DNA of 64,000 nt from DASUXA01 sp036378155 (GTDB lineage Bacteria > Actinomycetota > Actinomycetes > Mycobacteriales > Micromonosporaceae), in the NCBI GenBank assembly GCA_036378155.1, contig DASUXA010000080.1, forward strand, positions 1 through 64,000, in the 5' to 3' direction. Positions 40,513 through 49,970 of this stretch are shown piece after piece. Made by a program: the position numbers and the translations under genes. The first letter of the stretch is position 1. Each line of letters opens with the position of its first letter. A model generated the notes under the pieces. It was not told where the DNA came from. It was given only the letters and a program-made list of their open reading frames with translations, and ran no database searches.

Positions 40513-41640
40513 TCAGCCGAGGTTCTTCACCAGTACGAGCACGCTCAACGTGTACGCCACCGGAGCCGCCAACGCGAACGCGCCCAGCGGTCCCAGCATG
40601 TGCCGGGCCATCCAGAAGGTCGGCGGTTCGCCGGCCAGCCGACGACCCGCCTCACCGTACGCGGCAGCGAGGTCGCTGATCACCGCCGCCAGCGCGGTCA
40701 CCAACCCGGCGATCGCGCTGTTCTGCGGGCTCAGCCCGACCAGCGCCGAGCCGACCGCCGCGGCTGCGGCGGTACCGGCCATGGCGCCCGCCACCACACC
40801 GATCGCGCCGCGGGGAACCTGCGGCGCGGTACGCGGTGAGGGGACCACCACGTCGCCCAGCCGGGCCACCACGATGGCGGTACCGGCGGCGGCGAGGCAG
40901 GCCACGGTCGCCTGGGTACCCAACGGGTGCCGACTCAAAACGATCAATGCCGCGAAGGCCGCCACACCGACCACCACGACCAGCGTGCTGCCCAGGGACT
41001 CGGTCACCTCGGCCCGGTTGCCGCGCCTCGCCAACTGACCGAGCACGCCCACCACGAACCCGGCCGCGACCACCCCGGCGACCGGCGCGAGCGACGGATG
41101 CCGGGGCCACACCGCCGCGATGTCCCCGACCGCGGCGGTGAACAGACCGACAGCGGCGACCACCCGCGGACCCGGTGGGCGTACCGCCATCGTCCAGGCG
41201 AGCACGAACAGCAACTGCACGCCGAACACCACGAACGCGTACGAGCCGTGCGCGGTCTGCGCGCCGAGGACCAGCCCGACGGTCAGCAGCCCGGCGAGAC
41301 CCGCGATGGCGATTGACAGCAGCCGACGTACCGGCGGCTCGTCGCCCCTGGTGGGACGCCTCCCCGAGCGGGGCGGGCGCGCCGTCGCCTCGTCGTCGAC
41401 ACCGCGCCGCCGCGTCCGACCCCCGGACGCGCCGGACACCGGGGCAGCGGGGTCGTGCGGTGGACCCGACACGGGTCCGGCGGGACCACGACCGGGACCG
41501 GGCGGCATGCCCGGCTGGACGGTGGACCAGCCGTACGGGTCGGAATCCTCGACGCGGTCGCGCCGGCCCCGTCGGGCAGCGGCGCGCTCCCGCCGGTCGC
41601 GGTCGTCGCGCGGGTCGTGGCCTGGCGTGGTGGGGGACAC
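40513..41640 (-). CDS. Hypothetical polytopic membrane protein
   Basis: 375 residues. The first 120 are charged and Pro/Gly-rich (predicted disordered); then about eight to nine membrane helices (LLSIAIAGLAGLLTVGLVLGAQ onward) ending in LAAPVAYTLSVLVLVKNLG. No family identified. GTG 41640 is assumed; the same frame stays open further upstream but overlaps the glnR start region. Ten bp separate it from the lmeA-like gene, suggesting one operon. Confidence 0.72.
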   Translation of the reverse strand: MSPTTPGHDPRDDRDRRERAAARRGRRDRVEDSDPYGWSTVQPGMPPGPGRGPAGPVSGPPHDPAAPVSGASGGRTRRRGVDDEATARPPRSGRRPTRGDEPPVRRLLSIAIAGLAGLLTVGLVLGAQTAHGSYAFVVFGVQLLFVLAWTMAVRPPGPRVVAAVGLFTAAVGDIAAVWPRHPSLAPVAGVVAAGFVVGVLGQLARRGNRAEVTESLGSTLVVVVGVAAFAALIVLSRHPLGTQATVACLAAAGTAIVVARLGDVVVPSPRTAPQVPRGAIGVVAGAMAGTAAAAAVGSALVGLSPQNSAIAGLVTALAAVISDLAAAYGEAGRRLAGEPPTFWMARHMLGPLGAFALAAPVAYTLSVLVLVKNLG

Positions 41641-41791
41641 GGCTCGATCGTGCCAGACCGGCGCGGTGACCACCGAACCGCCGCCGGGAGTCGGATATCC
41701 TCGGGTCACCCGCCCGTCAGCGACGCCGGACCTCGCGGAGCCGCTCTCGGCCCCGCGACGCGGTGAGCGCCGCCCCAGACGGAGGTGACGT

Positions 41792-42523
41792 GTGGACATC
41801 CTGCTGCTCACCGGTGCCGCCGACCCTGGTGCCATCCTCCCCGCGCTCGATCTGCTCCCCCACGCCGTACGCACCGCACCGCGCGACGTCCGCGCCCTGG
41901 TCGCGGGGCCCAGCCCCGACCTTGTCCTGGTCGACGCGCGGACCGCGCTCGCCGACGCCCGCGCCACCTGTCGGCTGCTGAGCGCCACCGGTCTGACCGC
42001 GCCGCTGCTGGTCGTGACGACCGAAAGCGGACTGGTCGCCATCGCCGCCGACTGGGGCGTCGACGACATCGTCCTGACCACCGCCGGTCCGGCGGAGGTC
42101 GAGGCGCGGATACGGCTGGCGACCGGGCGCAACGGCGCGGAGGCTGCCAAGGACAGCGGGCTGATCCGAGCCGGCGAGTTGACCATCGACACCGCCACGT
42201 ACGCGGCGAAGCTGAAGGGGCACCCGCTCGACCTCACGTACAAGGAGTTCGAGCTGCTCAAGTTCCTCGCCCAGCACCCCGGTCGGGTGTTCACCCGTGA
42301 TCAGCTGCTGCGCGAGGTGTGGGGGTACGACTACTTCGGCGGTACCCGCACCGTGGACGTGCACGTCCGACGGCTGCGCGCCAAGCTGGGCTCGGAGTAC
42401 GAGTCGATGATCGGGACGGTGCGACAGGTGGGGTACAAGTTCGCGGTACCGCCGCCGCGTTCCGTCGCCGAGCCGGAGGGCGCGCCGACGGCGGTACGAC
42501 GGGGATCACCGGTCCGACCGTGA
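41792..42523 (+). CDS. glnR: GlnR, orphan OmpR-type nitrogen regulator
   Basis: 243 residues. Atypical receiver: DLVLVDARTALAD keeps Asp near 50, but other acidic-pocket residues are absent (MDILLLTGAAD at the N-terminus), as known for GlnR, which works as an unphosphorylated dimer. C-terminal winged helix: HPLDLTYKEFELLKFLAQHPGRVFTRDQLLREVWGYDYFGGTRTVDVHVRRLRAKLG. It controls glutamine synthetase and ammonium uptake; position before mshD equals Rv0818. GTG 41792 has GGAGGTG 4 nt upstream. Confidence 0.93.
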   Translation: MDILLLTGAADPGAILPALDLLPHAVRTAPRDVRALVAGPSPDLVLVDARTALADARATCRLLSATGLTAPLLVVTTESGLVAIAADWGVDDIVLTTAGPAEVEARIRLATGRNGAEAAKDSGLIRAGELTIDTATYAAKLKGHPLDLTYKEFELLKFLAQHPGRVFTRDQLLREVWGYDYFGGTRTVDVHVRRLRAKLGSEYESMIGTVRQVGYKFAVPPPRSVAEPEGAPTAVRRGSPVRP

Positions 42524-42556
42524 CCACCGTGACCTTGGCCGGGCTACCGTAGCCAG

Positions 42557-43543
42557 GTGACCACGGCACCGCCCTCCGTACGCCGCGCCGCGCACCTGTC
42601 ACCCGGCGAGGTCGCCGAGGTCCTCGCGCTCGCCCAGGCGGCCGGCGACGCGGACGGGGCGTACCCGCTGTCCGAGCACGTCGTGCTGCACCTGCGACAC
42701 GGGGGCGAGCAGCCGGCGGTACACCTGCTGCTGCGCGACGGCGAGCGCCTGGTGGGGTACGCGCACGTCGACACCACCGACCAGGTGGAAGGACCGAGCG
42801 CGGAGCTGGTGGTGCACCCGATGTACCGGCGGCGCGGCTTCGGGCGCGCGCTCGTGCTGGCGGCGCAGGACGCGGCGGCGGAACGCGACCCGAGTGGACG
42901 GCTGCGGCTGTGGGCGCACGGCGACCACCCGTCGGCGACCGCGCTGGCGCTGTCGCTCGGCTTCGAACGGCACCGGGTGCTGTGGCAGATGCGCCGCTCG
43001 CTGTTCGCCGACGTACCCGCCCCGCACATCCCGGACGGGGTGGTCATCCGGTCGTTCCGACCGGGTCGCGACGAACAGGCGTGGCTGGCGACCAACGCCC
43101 GGGCGTTCGGCGACCATCCGGAGCAGGGCCGGTGGACCATGCGGGACCTGCGGGTACGCATGGCTGAGCCGTGGTTCGACCCGGCCGGGTTCCTGCTCGC
43201 CGAGCGCGAGGCGGACGGCGCGCTGCTCGGGTTCCACTGGACCAAGGTGCACGGGGAGGGCCACCAGCACCCGGACGCGATGCCGCCGGGTGTGCCGAGG
43301 CACCAGCATGAACCGATCGGCGAGGTGTACGTGCTGGGCGTGGACCCCGCCGGCGCGGGGCTCGGGCTCGGCAAGGCTCTCGCCCTGGCTGGACTGCGGT
43401 ACCTGCGGGGACGCGGGCTCGACCAGGTGATGCTGTACGTCGACGAGTCGAACCGACGGGCGATCGCGCTGTACCGGTCGGTCGGGTTCGCCCGCTGGTC
43501 GACGGACGTGAACTTCCGCCGCCGCGTCGACACTGACCGGTGA
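42557..43543 (+). CDS. mshD: Mycothiol synthase (acetyl-CoA:Cys-GlcN-Ins acetyltransferase)
   Basis: 328 residues, two GNAT domains. The N-terminal half has ELVVHPMYRRRGFGRALV, the C-terminal catalytic half EVYVLGVDPAGAGLGLGKAL and LYVDESNRRAIALYRSVGF. It performs the last mycothiol step. GTG 42557 is 6 nt after TACCGT. Follows glnR (33 bp) as in M. tuberculosis Rv0818-Rv0819. Confidence 0.97.
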   Translation: MTTAPPSVRRAAHLSPGEVAEVLALAQAAGDADGAYPLSEHVVLHLRHGGEQPAVHLLLRDGERLVGYAHVDTTDQVEGPSAELVVHPMYRRRGFGRALVLAAQDAAAERDPSGRLRLWAHGDHPSATALALSLGFERHRVLWQMRRSLFADVPAPHIPDGVVIRSFRPGRDEQAWLATNARAFGDHPEQGRWTMRDLRVRMAEPWFDPAGFLLAEREADGALLGFHWTKVHGEGHQHPDAMPPGVPRHQHEPIGEVYVLGVDPAGAGLGLGKALALAGLRYLRGRGLDQVMLYVDESNRRAIALYRSVGFARWSTDVNFRRRVDTDR

Positions 43544-43836
43544 GTACGACTCGGGTGCCGCGCTCGGGCGGGTGGATCGCTTGATCTCTACCACCGTGGT
43601 GATGTGCGTACCTCACTGCCGTGGTACAGGTCCGAAGGCATACCCGAGGTGGCCGAGACGATGAGTCGCCCCGTGCTCGCAGCCTCAGGCACCGCCTGTC
43701 ACGCGCAGTTCATCCGGCGTTCACGCGCGACCCGGATCGCGGCTACCTCGAGCTCCTAACGTCCCGGTCATTGGGTGCGTACCGACTCTGCCGCCGGACG
43801 GCCGGCGGCCGGTACCCCTGCCCGAAGGGACGGCTC
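43544..43836 (+). promoter_or_regulatory. pstS control region with PHO box
   Basis: 293 bp. Three 11-nt units in register: TGTCACGCGCA (43697-43707), GTTCATCCGGC (43708-43718) and GTTCACGCGCG (43719-43729), a PHO box for RegX3/PhoP. A -10 candidate TAACGT is at 43757-43762, leaving a leader of roughly 65-70 nt and AAGGGA 7 nt before the GTG. No gene seen. Confidence 0.75.
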
Positions 43837-44937
43837 GTGAACCTCAAGCGGCACGGAATGGTGGTTGGCGTCGCGGTCGCCGCGTCGCTGGCGCTCGCCG
43901 CGTGCGGATCGGACAACAACCCGCCGGTCGCCGCGGGCGCGACCGGCGGTGCCGGCATCGACTGCGTCGGCGGGTCGCTGACCGCGCAGGGCTCGACGGC
44001 GCAACTGAACGCGATGAACCAGTGGATCAAGGACTACCAGTCCCGCTGCTCCGGTGCGCAGATCAACTACCAGGGCACCGGCTCGGGCGCGGGGCAGCAG
44101 GCCTTCATCGGCGGTACCGCCGACTTCGCCGGTTCCGACTCCCCTGTCAAAGACGCCGACCTGCCCAGGGCGAACGCGCGCTGCGCGGGCGGGCAGGCGA
44201 TCCACCTGCCCATGGTGGTGGGCCCGATCGCCGTGGTCACCAACGTCGACGGCGCCAAGGATCTGCGGTTCAAGCCCGCCACCCTCGCGAAGATCTTCTC
44301 CGGGAAGATCACCAAGTGGGACGACCCGGCGATCAAGGCGGACAACCCGGACGCCGCCCTGCCGTCGACCCCGATCCTCGCCGTACACCGCGCCGAGGCG
44401 TCGGGCACCACCGACAACTTCACGAAATACCTCGCCGCTGCCGCGCCGAACGACTGGACGTACGGCCACGACACCGCGTGGAAGGCGCCCGGCGGCCAGG
44501 CTGAAAAGGGCAGCGACGGGGTCAGCGCGGCGGTGTCGAAGACCACCGGCTCGATCGGCTACGTCGAGTGGTCGTTCGCGCAGGTCGACAACCTCAACGT
44601 GGCGAAGATCCACAACGGTGCCGGGGAGTACGCGGCGCTGAGCGGCGACTCGGCGGGCAAGACCATCGCCAGCGCGAAGCGGACCGGTACCGGCGACGAC
44701 CTGAAGCTGTCGATCGACTACACCACCAAGGCGCCCGGCGCGTACCCGATCGTGCTGGTCACGTACGAGATCGTCTGCTCGAAGGGCAACGACGCCGGCA
44801 AGCTGCCGCTGCTGAAGTCGTTCCTCACGTACGCCTCGAGTGCGGCGGGGCAGCAGGCGGTGACCAGGTTCGGGTACGCCCCGCTGCCGGACACCGTCCG
44901 GACCACGGTCGCGTCGACCGTGTCCAGCCTCGGCTGA
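43837..44937 (+). CDS. pstS: Phosphate-binding lipoprotein PstS
   Basis: 366 residues. Signal peptide with lipobox SLALAACGSD; phosphate-site segments SLTAQGSTAQ, GTGSGAGQQAFIGGTADFAGSDSP and HRAEASGTTDNFTKYL. High-affinity phosphate capture for PstCAB. GTG 43837 chosen for AAGGGA; the open frame upstream includes the PHO box and is not coding. Confidence 0.97.
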   Translation: MNLKRHGMVVGVAVAASLALAACGSDNNPPVAAGATGGAGIDCVGGSLTAQGSTAQLNAMNQWIKDYQSRCSGAQINYQGTGSGAGQQAFIGGTADFAGSDSPVKDADLPRANARCAGGQAIHLPMVVGPIAVVTNVDGAKDLRFKPATLAKIFSGKITKWDDPAIKADNPDAALPSTPILAVHRAEASGTTDNFTKYLAAAAPNDWTYGHDTAWKAPGGQAEKGSDGVSAAVSKTTGSIGYVEWSFAQVDNLNVAKIHNGAGEYAALSGDSAGKTIASAKRTGTGDDLKLSIDYTTKAPGAYPIVLVTYEIVCSKGNDAGKLPLLKSFLTYASSAAGQQAVTRFGYAPLPDTVRTTVASTVSSLG

Positions 44938-44963
44938 TCCGAACCCGACGGGAGAAGCAGACG

Positions 44964-46001
44964 ATGGCCCAGGTGACGTACCCGGTCAAGGTCCGCGACG
45001 ACAGAGACGACCAGGCGGTCCGCTCCGCCGCGGAGAGTCCCCCTCTCGGTGGCGGCGGCGCGCTGCCGCTGCGTCGGCGCTCCGGCGCCGAACCGGTGTT
45101 CCGTGCCCTGAGCACGGGCGCGGGGATGACCGTACTGGCGATCATCGTCGCGATCGCGCTCTTCCTGGTCGTCCAGGCGGTCCCGGCGCTGCGCGCCGAC
45201 CGCGCGAACTTCTTCACCGAGCGGGTCTGGTACCCGAACGACCCGACCGCGCCCCGGTTCGGCATCGCGGCGCTGGCCGTGGGCACTCTGCTGACCTCGA
45301 CGGTGGCGCTGCTGATGGCGGTACCGGTGGCGTTGGGCATCGCCTTGTGCCTGTCGCACTACGCGCCCCGCCGGCTGGCGGGCGCCTTGGCGTTCGTGGT
45401 CGACCTGCTGGCGGCGGTACCCAGCATCGTGTTCGGGCTGTGGGGTCGCGACTACCTGGTCGGACCGGTACGGGACCTGTCCGCGTGGCTGCACGCCCAC
45501 CTCGGCTCGCTGCCGATCTTCGGCAGCGGAGGTCCGTACGGCAAGTCGGTGCTGCTCGGCTCGATCGTGCTGGCGATCATGGTGTTGCCGATCGTCACGG
45601 CGCTGTCCCGCGAGGTGTTCGTACAGACCCCGGCGACGAGTCGGGAAGCCGCTCTGGCGCTCGGCGCGACCAGGTGGGAGATGGTGCGCACAGCGGTCCT
45701 GCCGTACGCCCGACCCGGTGTGCTCGCCGCGATCATGTTGGGACTGGGTCGGGCGCTGGGCGAGACCATCGCCCTGGCGCTGGTCCTCGGCAACACCTTC
45801 ACCATCTCGGCGGATCTGATCGGCAACGGCGGCAACTCGATCGCCGCGAACATCGCCAACCAGTTCGGCGAGGCGAACGCGACCGGGCGCAGCGCGCTGA
45901 TCGCGTCCGGGCTGGTGCTGTTCGCGATCACGTTGGCGGTCAACGTGACGGCACGGATCGTCGTGTACCGCCGCCGCGAGTTCGTCGGGAGCGCGGGATG
46001 A
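44964..46001 (+). CDS. pstC: Phosphate ABC transporter permease PstC
   Basis: 345 residues; a cytoplasmic N-terminus of about 45 residues, then six membrane helices. EAA loop: SREAALALGATRWEMVRTAVLPYARPGVLAAIMLGLGRALGETIA. GGAGAAG before the ATG. Overlaps pstA by 4 bp. Confidence 0.97.
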   Translation: MAQVTYPVKVRDDRDDQAVRSAAESPPLGGGGALPLRRRSGAEPVFRALSTGAGMTVLAIIVAIALFLVVQAVPALRADRANFFTERVWYPNDPTAPRFGIAALAVGTLLTSTVALLMAVPVALGIALCLSHYAPRRLAGALAFVVDLLAAVPSIVFGLWGRDYLVGPVRDLSAWLHAHLGSLPIFGSGGPYGKSVLLGSIVLAIMVLPIVTALSREVFVQTPATSREAALALGATRWEMVRTAVLPYARPGVLAAIMLGLGRALGETIALALVLGNTFTISADLIGNGGNSIAANIANQFGEANATGRSALIASGLVLFAITLAVNVTARIVVYRRREFVGSAG

Positions 46002-47077
46002 CCACGGTGACCGGAACCGTCGTCCCTCGGCGGGACCTGCGCCCCCGGCGGCTGCCGTCCTGGTCGCCGGCGCTGGTCGCGGCGCTCGCCGCCACGGTCG
46101 CGGTGCTCGCGGTACGCCTCGGCGGGCTGCTCGGCGGCGGCTGGGCGCTCACCACGGTCGTCGCCGTGGCGCTGTTCCTGACCGGGCTGGGTACCGCCTC
46201 GCGCCTCGTGGAGGGTGCCCGCTCCGCCCGCGACCGGGTCGCCACGGCGCTGGTGTACTCGGCGTTCACGCTTGCCCTGCTGCCGCTGGTGTCTGTGGCG
46301 GCGACCCTGGTCGCCAGGGGCGTGTCCCGGTTGGACGGCACGTTCTTCAGCCACTCGATGCGCAACATCACGGCGTTCGACAGCGCCGGCGGCGCGTACC
46401 ACGCGATCGTGGGCACCGTCGAGCAGGTCGGTATCGCGGTGATGATCACCGTACCGCTGGGTGTCGCCGCCGCCGTCTATGTCGTCGAGTACGGCCGGGG
46501 CGGGCTGGCGAGGGCGATCCAGTTCGTGGTGGACGTGATGACCGGCGTGCCGTCCATCGTGGCGGGACTGTTCGTCCTCGCGTTCTGGGTGCTCGTCGTC
46601 ACCCCGGTGATCAACGACGGTCGCCCCGGGTACTCCGGGTTCGCCGCCGCGCTCGCGCTGTCCGTGCTCATGCTGCCTACGGTCACCCGGTCCACCGAGG
46701 AGATGCTGCGGCTGGTACCGGCGACGCTGCGCGAGGGCGCGTACGCGCTCGGGATCGCGAAGTGGAAGACGGTCGCGCGGGTGGTCCTGCCCGCCGCGCG
46801 GGGCGGCATCGTCACCGGGGTGATGCTGGCGATCGCCCGCGCGGCCGGAGAAACCGCGCCGGTACTGCTGGTCGCCGGCGGCAATCCGGCGATCAACTTC
46901 AATCCCTTCCGGGACAGTCAGGCGTCGCTGTCGCTGTTCATCTACGACCAGGCGGGACTTGCCTCGAAGTACGGCCCGCCGCGCGCTTGGACCGCCGCGT
47001 TGACCCTGGTCGCGCTGGTCCTCGCGCTGACCGTCGCGGCGAAACTGCTGTCCCGCCGCACCAGGCTGCCCCGATGA
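45998..47077 (+). CDS. pstA: Phosphate ABC transporter permease PstA
   Basis: 359 residues, about eight hydrophobic segments (two extra at the N-terminus compared with E. coli, common in actinobacteria). EAA loop: LREGAYALGIAKWKTVARVVLPAARGGIVTGVMLAIARAAGETAP. ATGA overlap with pstC. Confidence 0.97.
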   Translation: MTTVTGTVVPRRDLRPRRLPSWSPALVAALAATVAVLAVRLGGLLGGGWALTTVVAVALFLTGLGTASRLVEGARSARDRVATALVYSAFTLALLPLVSVAATLVARGVSRLDGTFFSHSMRNITAFDSAGGAYHAIVGTVEQVGIAVMITVPLGVAAAVYVVEYGRGGLARAIQFVVDVMTGVPSIVAGLFVLAFWVLVVTPVINDGRPGYSGFAAALALSVLMLPTVTRSTEEMLRLVPATLREGAYALGIAKWKTVARVVLPAARGGIVTGVMLAIARAAGETAPVLLVAGGNPAINFNPFRDSQASLSLFIYDQAGLASKYGPPRAWTAALTLVALVLALTVAAKLLSRRTRLPR

Positions 47078-47094
47078 CAGGTGAGGAACCGACC

Positions 47095-47871
47095 ATGGCG
47101 AAACGGATCGACGCGTTCGGCGTCTCGGCGTTCTACGGCTCGTTCAAGGCGATCGACTCGATCAGCATGACGATCGAGCCGAAGACGGTGACCGCCCTGA
47201 TCGGCCCGTCCGGCTGCGGCAAGTCGACGTTCCTGCGCACCATCAACCGGATGCACGAGGTGGTGCCGGGCGCGCGGGTCGAGGGTCGGCTGACCGTCGA
47301 CGAGCAGAACATCTATGACCGGGATGTCGACGTCACCGCGGTACGCCGGATGATCGGCATGGTGTTCCAGCGTCCGAACCCGTTCCCGACGATGTCGGTG
47401 TACGACAACGTGGTCGCCGGGTTGCGGCTCGCCGGGGTGCGCGGCAGGTCGACCCTGGACGACGCGTGCGAGCGGGCGCTGCGCCGGGCGAATCTGTGGA
47501 CCGAGGTGAGTACCCGGCTGAACCGGCCGGGCGGCAGCCTGTCCGGTGGGCAGCAGCAGCGGCTGTGCATCGCCCGCGCGATCGCGGTCGAGCCGGAGGT
47601 GCTGCTGATGGACGAGCCGTGTTCCGCGCTCGACCCGATCTCCACGCGCGCCGTCGAGGACCTGATCGGCGAGCTGCGCGGCGACTACACGATCGTCATC
47701 GTGACGCACAACATGCAGCAGGCGGCGCGGGTGTCGGACCGGACCGCGTTCTTCGCGATCGACTCGACCGGGGAGCCGGGTCGGCTCGTCGAGTACGACG
47801 AGACCAGCCGGATCTTTTCCAGTCCGAGGGTGAAGAAGACCGAGGACTACATCGCCGGCAGGTTCGGCTGA
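47095..47871 (+). CDS. pstB: Phosphate ABC transporter ATPase PstB
   Basis: 258 residues. Walker A LIGPSGCGKSTFLR, Q-loop MVFQRPNPFP, signature SLSGGQQQRL, Walker B LLMDEPCSALDP and H-loop VTHNMQQ. ATG 47095 fits the family N-terminus (MAKRID); an ATG at 47074 overlapping the pstA stop (ATGA) would add seven residues. No phoU follows pstB. Confidence 0.97.
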   Translation: MAKRIDAFGVSAFYGSFKAIDSISMTIEPKTVTALIGPSGCGKSTFLRTINRMHEVVPGARVEGRLTVDEQNIYDRDVDVTAVRRMIGMVFQRPNPFPTMSVYDNVVAGLRLAGVRGRSTLDDACERALRRANLWTEVSTRLNRPGGSLSGGQQQRLCIARAIAVEPEVLLMDEPCSALDPISTRAVEDLIGELRGDYTIVIVTHNMQQAARVSDRTAFFAIDSTGEPGRLVEYDETSRIFSSPRVKKTEDYIAGRFG

Positions 47872-47921
47872 CCGACGCCCGGGCGCTGCCTCGCGACGTC
47901 CGCCGACCGGCGCGCGGGGCG

Positions 47922-48764
47922 CTACCGCGCCACGTCGACGGGCTCGCGGGGATCGCCGCCGGGCAGGTCGATGACCAGGTGTCCGGTGGCGAGGTCGACG
48001 CGCGGCATGACCACGGTACGGGCGTCCCGCCGGGCGCCCATCGCGGCGTCGATCGACCGGTACCGGGACAGCTCGACCAGGGTGATCCGGGTCGGCGGCA
48101 GCATCGGCAGTTCGCCTGCCCGGTCGGGGCACAGCCACGCGGCGTGGTCCGCTTCGTCGCCGACGCGCCGGGTGTGTTGACCTTCCGGCAGCCGAGCCAG
48201 GAAGAACCAGGTGTCGTACCGGCGCGGCTCGAACTCGGGAGTGAGCCAGCGCCCCCACGGGGCGAGCAGGTCGGCGCGCAGCGTCAGCCCACGTTCACTG
48301 AGTACCTCGGCGAAGTTGGTCTCGTGAGCGGCCAGGGCGGCTCTGGTCGTCTCCCACTCGGCGGTGGACACGTCGCGGACCACGGTCGCCTCGTCCGGTC
48401 CGGCGAGCAGTACGCCGGACTCCTCGAACACCTCGCGTACGGCGGCGCAGACGACCGCCTGCGCCTCGGCGGGCGGTACGCCCAGCCGCTCGCCCCAGAT
48501 CTCCGGGCTGGGACCGGTCCAGCGCAGCGCGGCGCCCTCGTCGCGGGGGTCCACGCCACCGCCCGGGAAGGCGTACATCCCGGCGGCGAACGCCATGGTC
48601 GCGGCGCGCCGGATCGCGTACACCTCGAACGACTCGGCGGTCGTTCCCGCCTCGCGCAGCAGGAGCACGGTGGCGGCACGGCGCGGGGCGGCGGGGGCGC
48701 CGCCCTGGGTGTAGAACCGCCTCGCGTGCTCGACCAGCGCCGCCGGCAGCTCAGTCGTCAACAT
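47922..48764 (-). CDS. NUDIX hydrolase (NUDT7/NUDT19-like, insertion in Nudix box)
   Basis: 280 residues. The Nudix box is split: AFPGGGVDPRDEG, then about 30 residues, then AAVREVFEESGVLL, as in NUDT19-type CoA/acyl-CoA diphosphatases. The start overlaps the thiolase 3' end by 14 bp, so it is coupled to a CoA-using enzyme, consistent with CoA-ester turnover. TAG stop at 47922, convergent with pstB. Confidence 0.87.
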   Translation of the reverse strand: MLTTELPAALVEHARRFYTQGGAPAAPRRAATVLLLREAGTTAESFEVYAIRRAATMAFAAGMYAFPGGGVDPRDEGAALRWTGPSPEIWGERLGVPPAEAQAVVCAAVREVFEESGVLLAGPDEATVVRDVSTAEWETTRAALAAHETNFAEVLSERGLTLRADLLAPWGRWLTPEFEPRRYDTWFFLARLPEGQHTRRVGDEADHAAWLCPDRAGELPMLPPTRITLVELSRYRSIDAAMGARRDARTVVMPRVDLATGHLVIDLPGGDPREPVDVAR

Positions 48765-49923
48765 GCAGCACCATCGCCATGCCCTGACCGACTCCGATGC
48801 ACGCCGCGGCGACTCCGTACCCACCACCGCGACGGTGCAGTTCGCGGCAGGTGTCGACGATGACGCGCGGCGCCGACGCGCCGAGCGGGTGGCCGATGGC
48901 GATCGCGCCGCCGTTCGGGTTGACCAGCTCCCGAGGGATCTCGGGCAGTTCGTGCAGGCAGGACAGCACCATCGCGGCGAACGCCTCGTTGATCTCCCAC
49001 ACCGCGATGTCCTCGAACGACAACCCGGCGCGGGTAAGCACCTTGCGGACGGCGCCGACCGGCGCGATGGAGAACAACTCGGGCGAGACCGCGACCGTGG
49101 CCGAGGCGACCACGCGACCGAGCGGTACCGCCTCCAGCACCTGCACCATCGTCGGCGATCCGACCAGCGTGGCGATCGCGCCGTCGTTGATGGGCGACGA
49201 GTTGCCGGCGGTGACCGTACCGTTCTTCGTGAACGCCGGCTTCAACGCCGCCAACTTCTCCAGCGAGGTGTCCGGTCGGATCGACTCGTCCCGGCTGATG
49301 CCGTCCAGCTTGACGATGTAGTCGTCGTGCAGCCCCGCGTCCCAGGCGGCCGCGGCGAGGTGGTGTGAGCGCAGCGCCCAGTCGTCCTGCTCGTTGCGGT
49401 CGATCCCGAGGTCGTGCGCCACCGCCTCGGCGCACGCGCCGAGCGACCGGGTCCACCGGTCCGGGAACTTCGGGTTGACCATCCGCCAGCCGACCTGGGT
49501 GGGCCACAGTTGCGCCTGGGCGGGGTACGGCACGTCCGGCTTGGGCAGGACGAACGGCGCACGGGTCATGCTCTCCACGCCGCCGGCGATCATCAGTTCC
49601 GCGTCCCCGGCCCGGATAGCGCGCGCGGCCTGCACGATCGCCTCGCCGCCGGAGGCGCACAGCCGGTTCACGGTCACGCCGGGTACATGCTCGGGGAGCC
49701 CCGCCAGCAGGGCAGCCATCCGCGCGACGTTGCGGTTGTCCTCGCCCGCGCCGTTGGTGTCGCCGAGGATCACGTCGTCGATCGCGGCCGGGTCGAGGCT
49801 CGGGATGCGTCGCACCAGTTCGGCGATGGGCAGGGCAGCCAGGTCGTCGGTACGGATGCCGGCGAGTCCGCCGCGGTGGCGACCGAACGGCGTCCGTGCG
49901 GCGTCAATCAGGTACGCGTCCAC
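48751..49923 (-). CDS. Acetyl-CoA acetyltransferase/acyl-CoA thiolase
   Basis: 390 residues. Begins DAYLIDAARTPFGRHRGGL; nucleophile Cys near 89 in VTVNRLCASGGEA; WEINEAFAAM, GGAIAIGHPLGASAPR and CIGVGQGMAMVL. The RTPFGRHRGGLAGIRTDDLAALPI pattern resembles the PcaF/beta-ketoadipyl-CoA branch. GTG 49923 lies 6 nt after TACCCT. Confidence 0.92.
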   Translation of the reverse strand: MDAYLIDAARTPFGRHRGGLAGIRTDDLAALPIAELVRRIPSLDPAAIDDVILGDTNGAGEDNRNVARMAALLAGLPEHVPGVTVNRLCASGGEAIVQAARAIRAGDAELMIAGGVESMTRAPFVLPKPDVPYPAQAQLWPTQVGWRMVNPKFPDRWTRSLGACAEAVAHDLGIDRNEQDDWALRSHHLAAAAWDAGLHDDYIVKLDGISRDESIRPDTSLEKLAALKPAFTKNGTVTAGNSSPINDGAIATLVGSPTMVQVLEAVPLGRVVASATVAVSPELFSIAPVGAVRKVLTRAGLSFEDIAVWEINEAFAAMVLSCLHELPEIPRELVNPNGGAIAIGHPLGASAPRVIVDTCRELHRRGGGYGVAAACIGVGQGMAMVLHVDD

Positions 49924-49970
49924 GCTCCGAGGGTACGTGCTGGTCGCGGCGGGCTCACCTGCCGCCTTCG

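Noticed and set aside
41641..41791. GlnR-binding sites in the glnR upstream region
   Set aside because: No convincing GTNAC-N6-GNAAC pair was found by eye.
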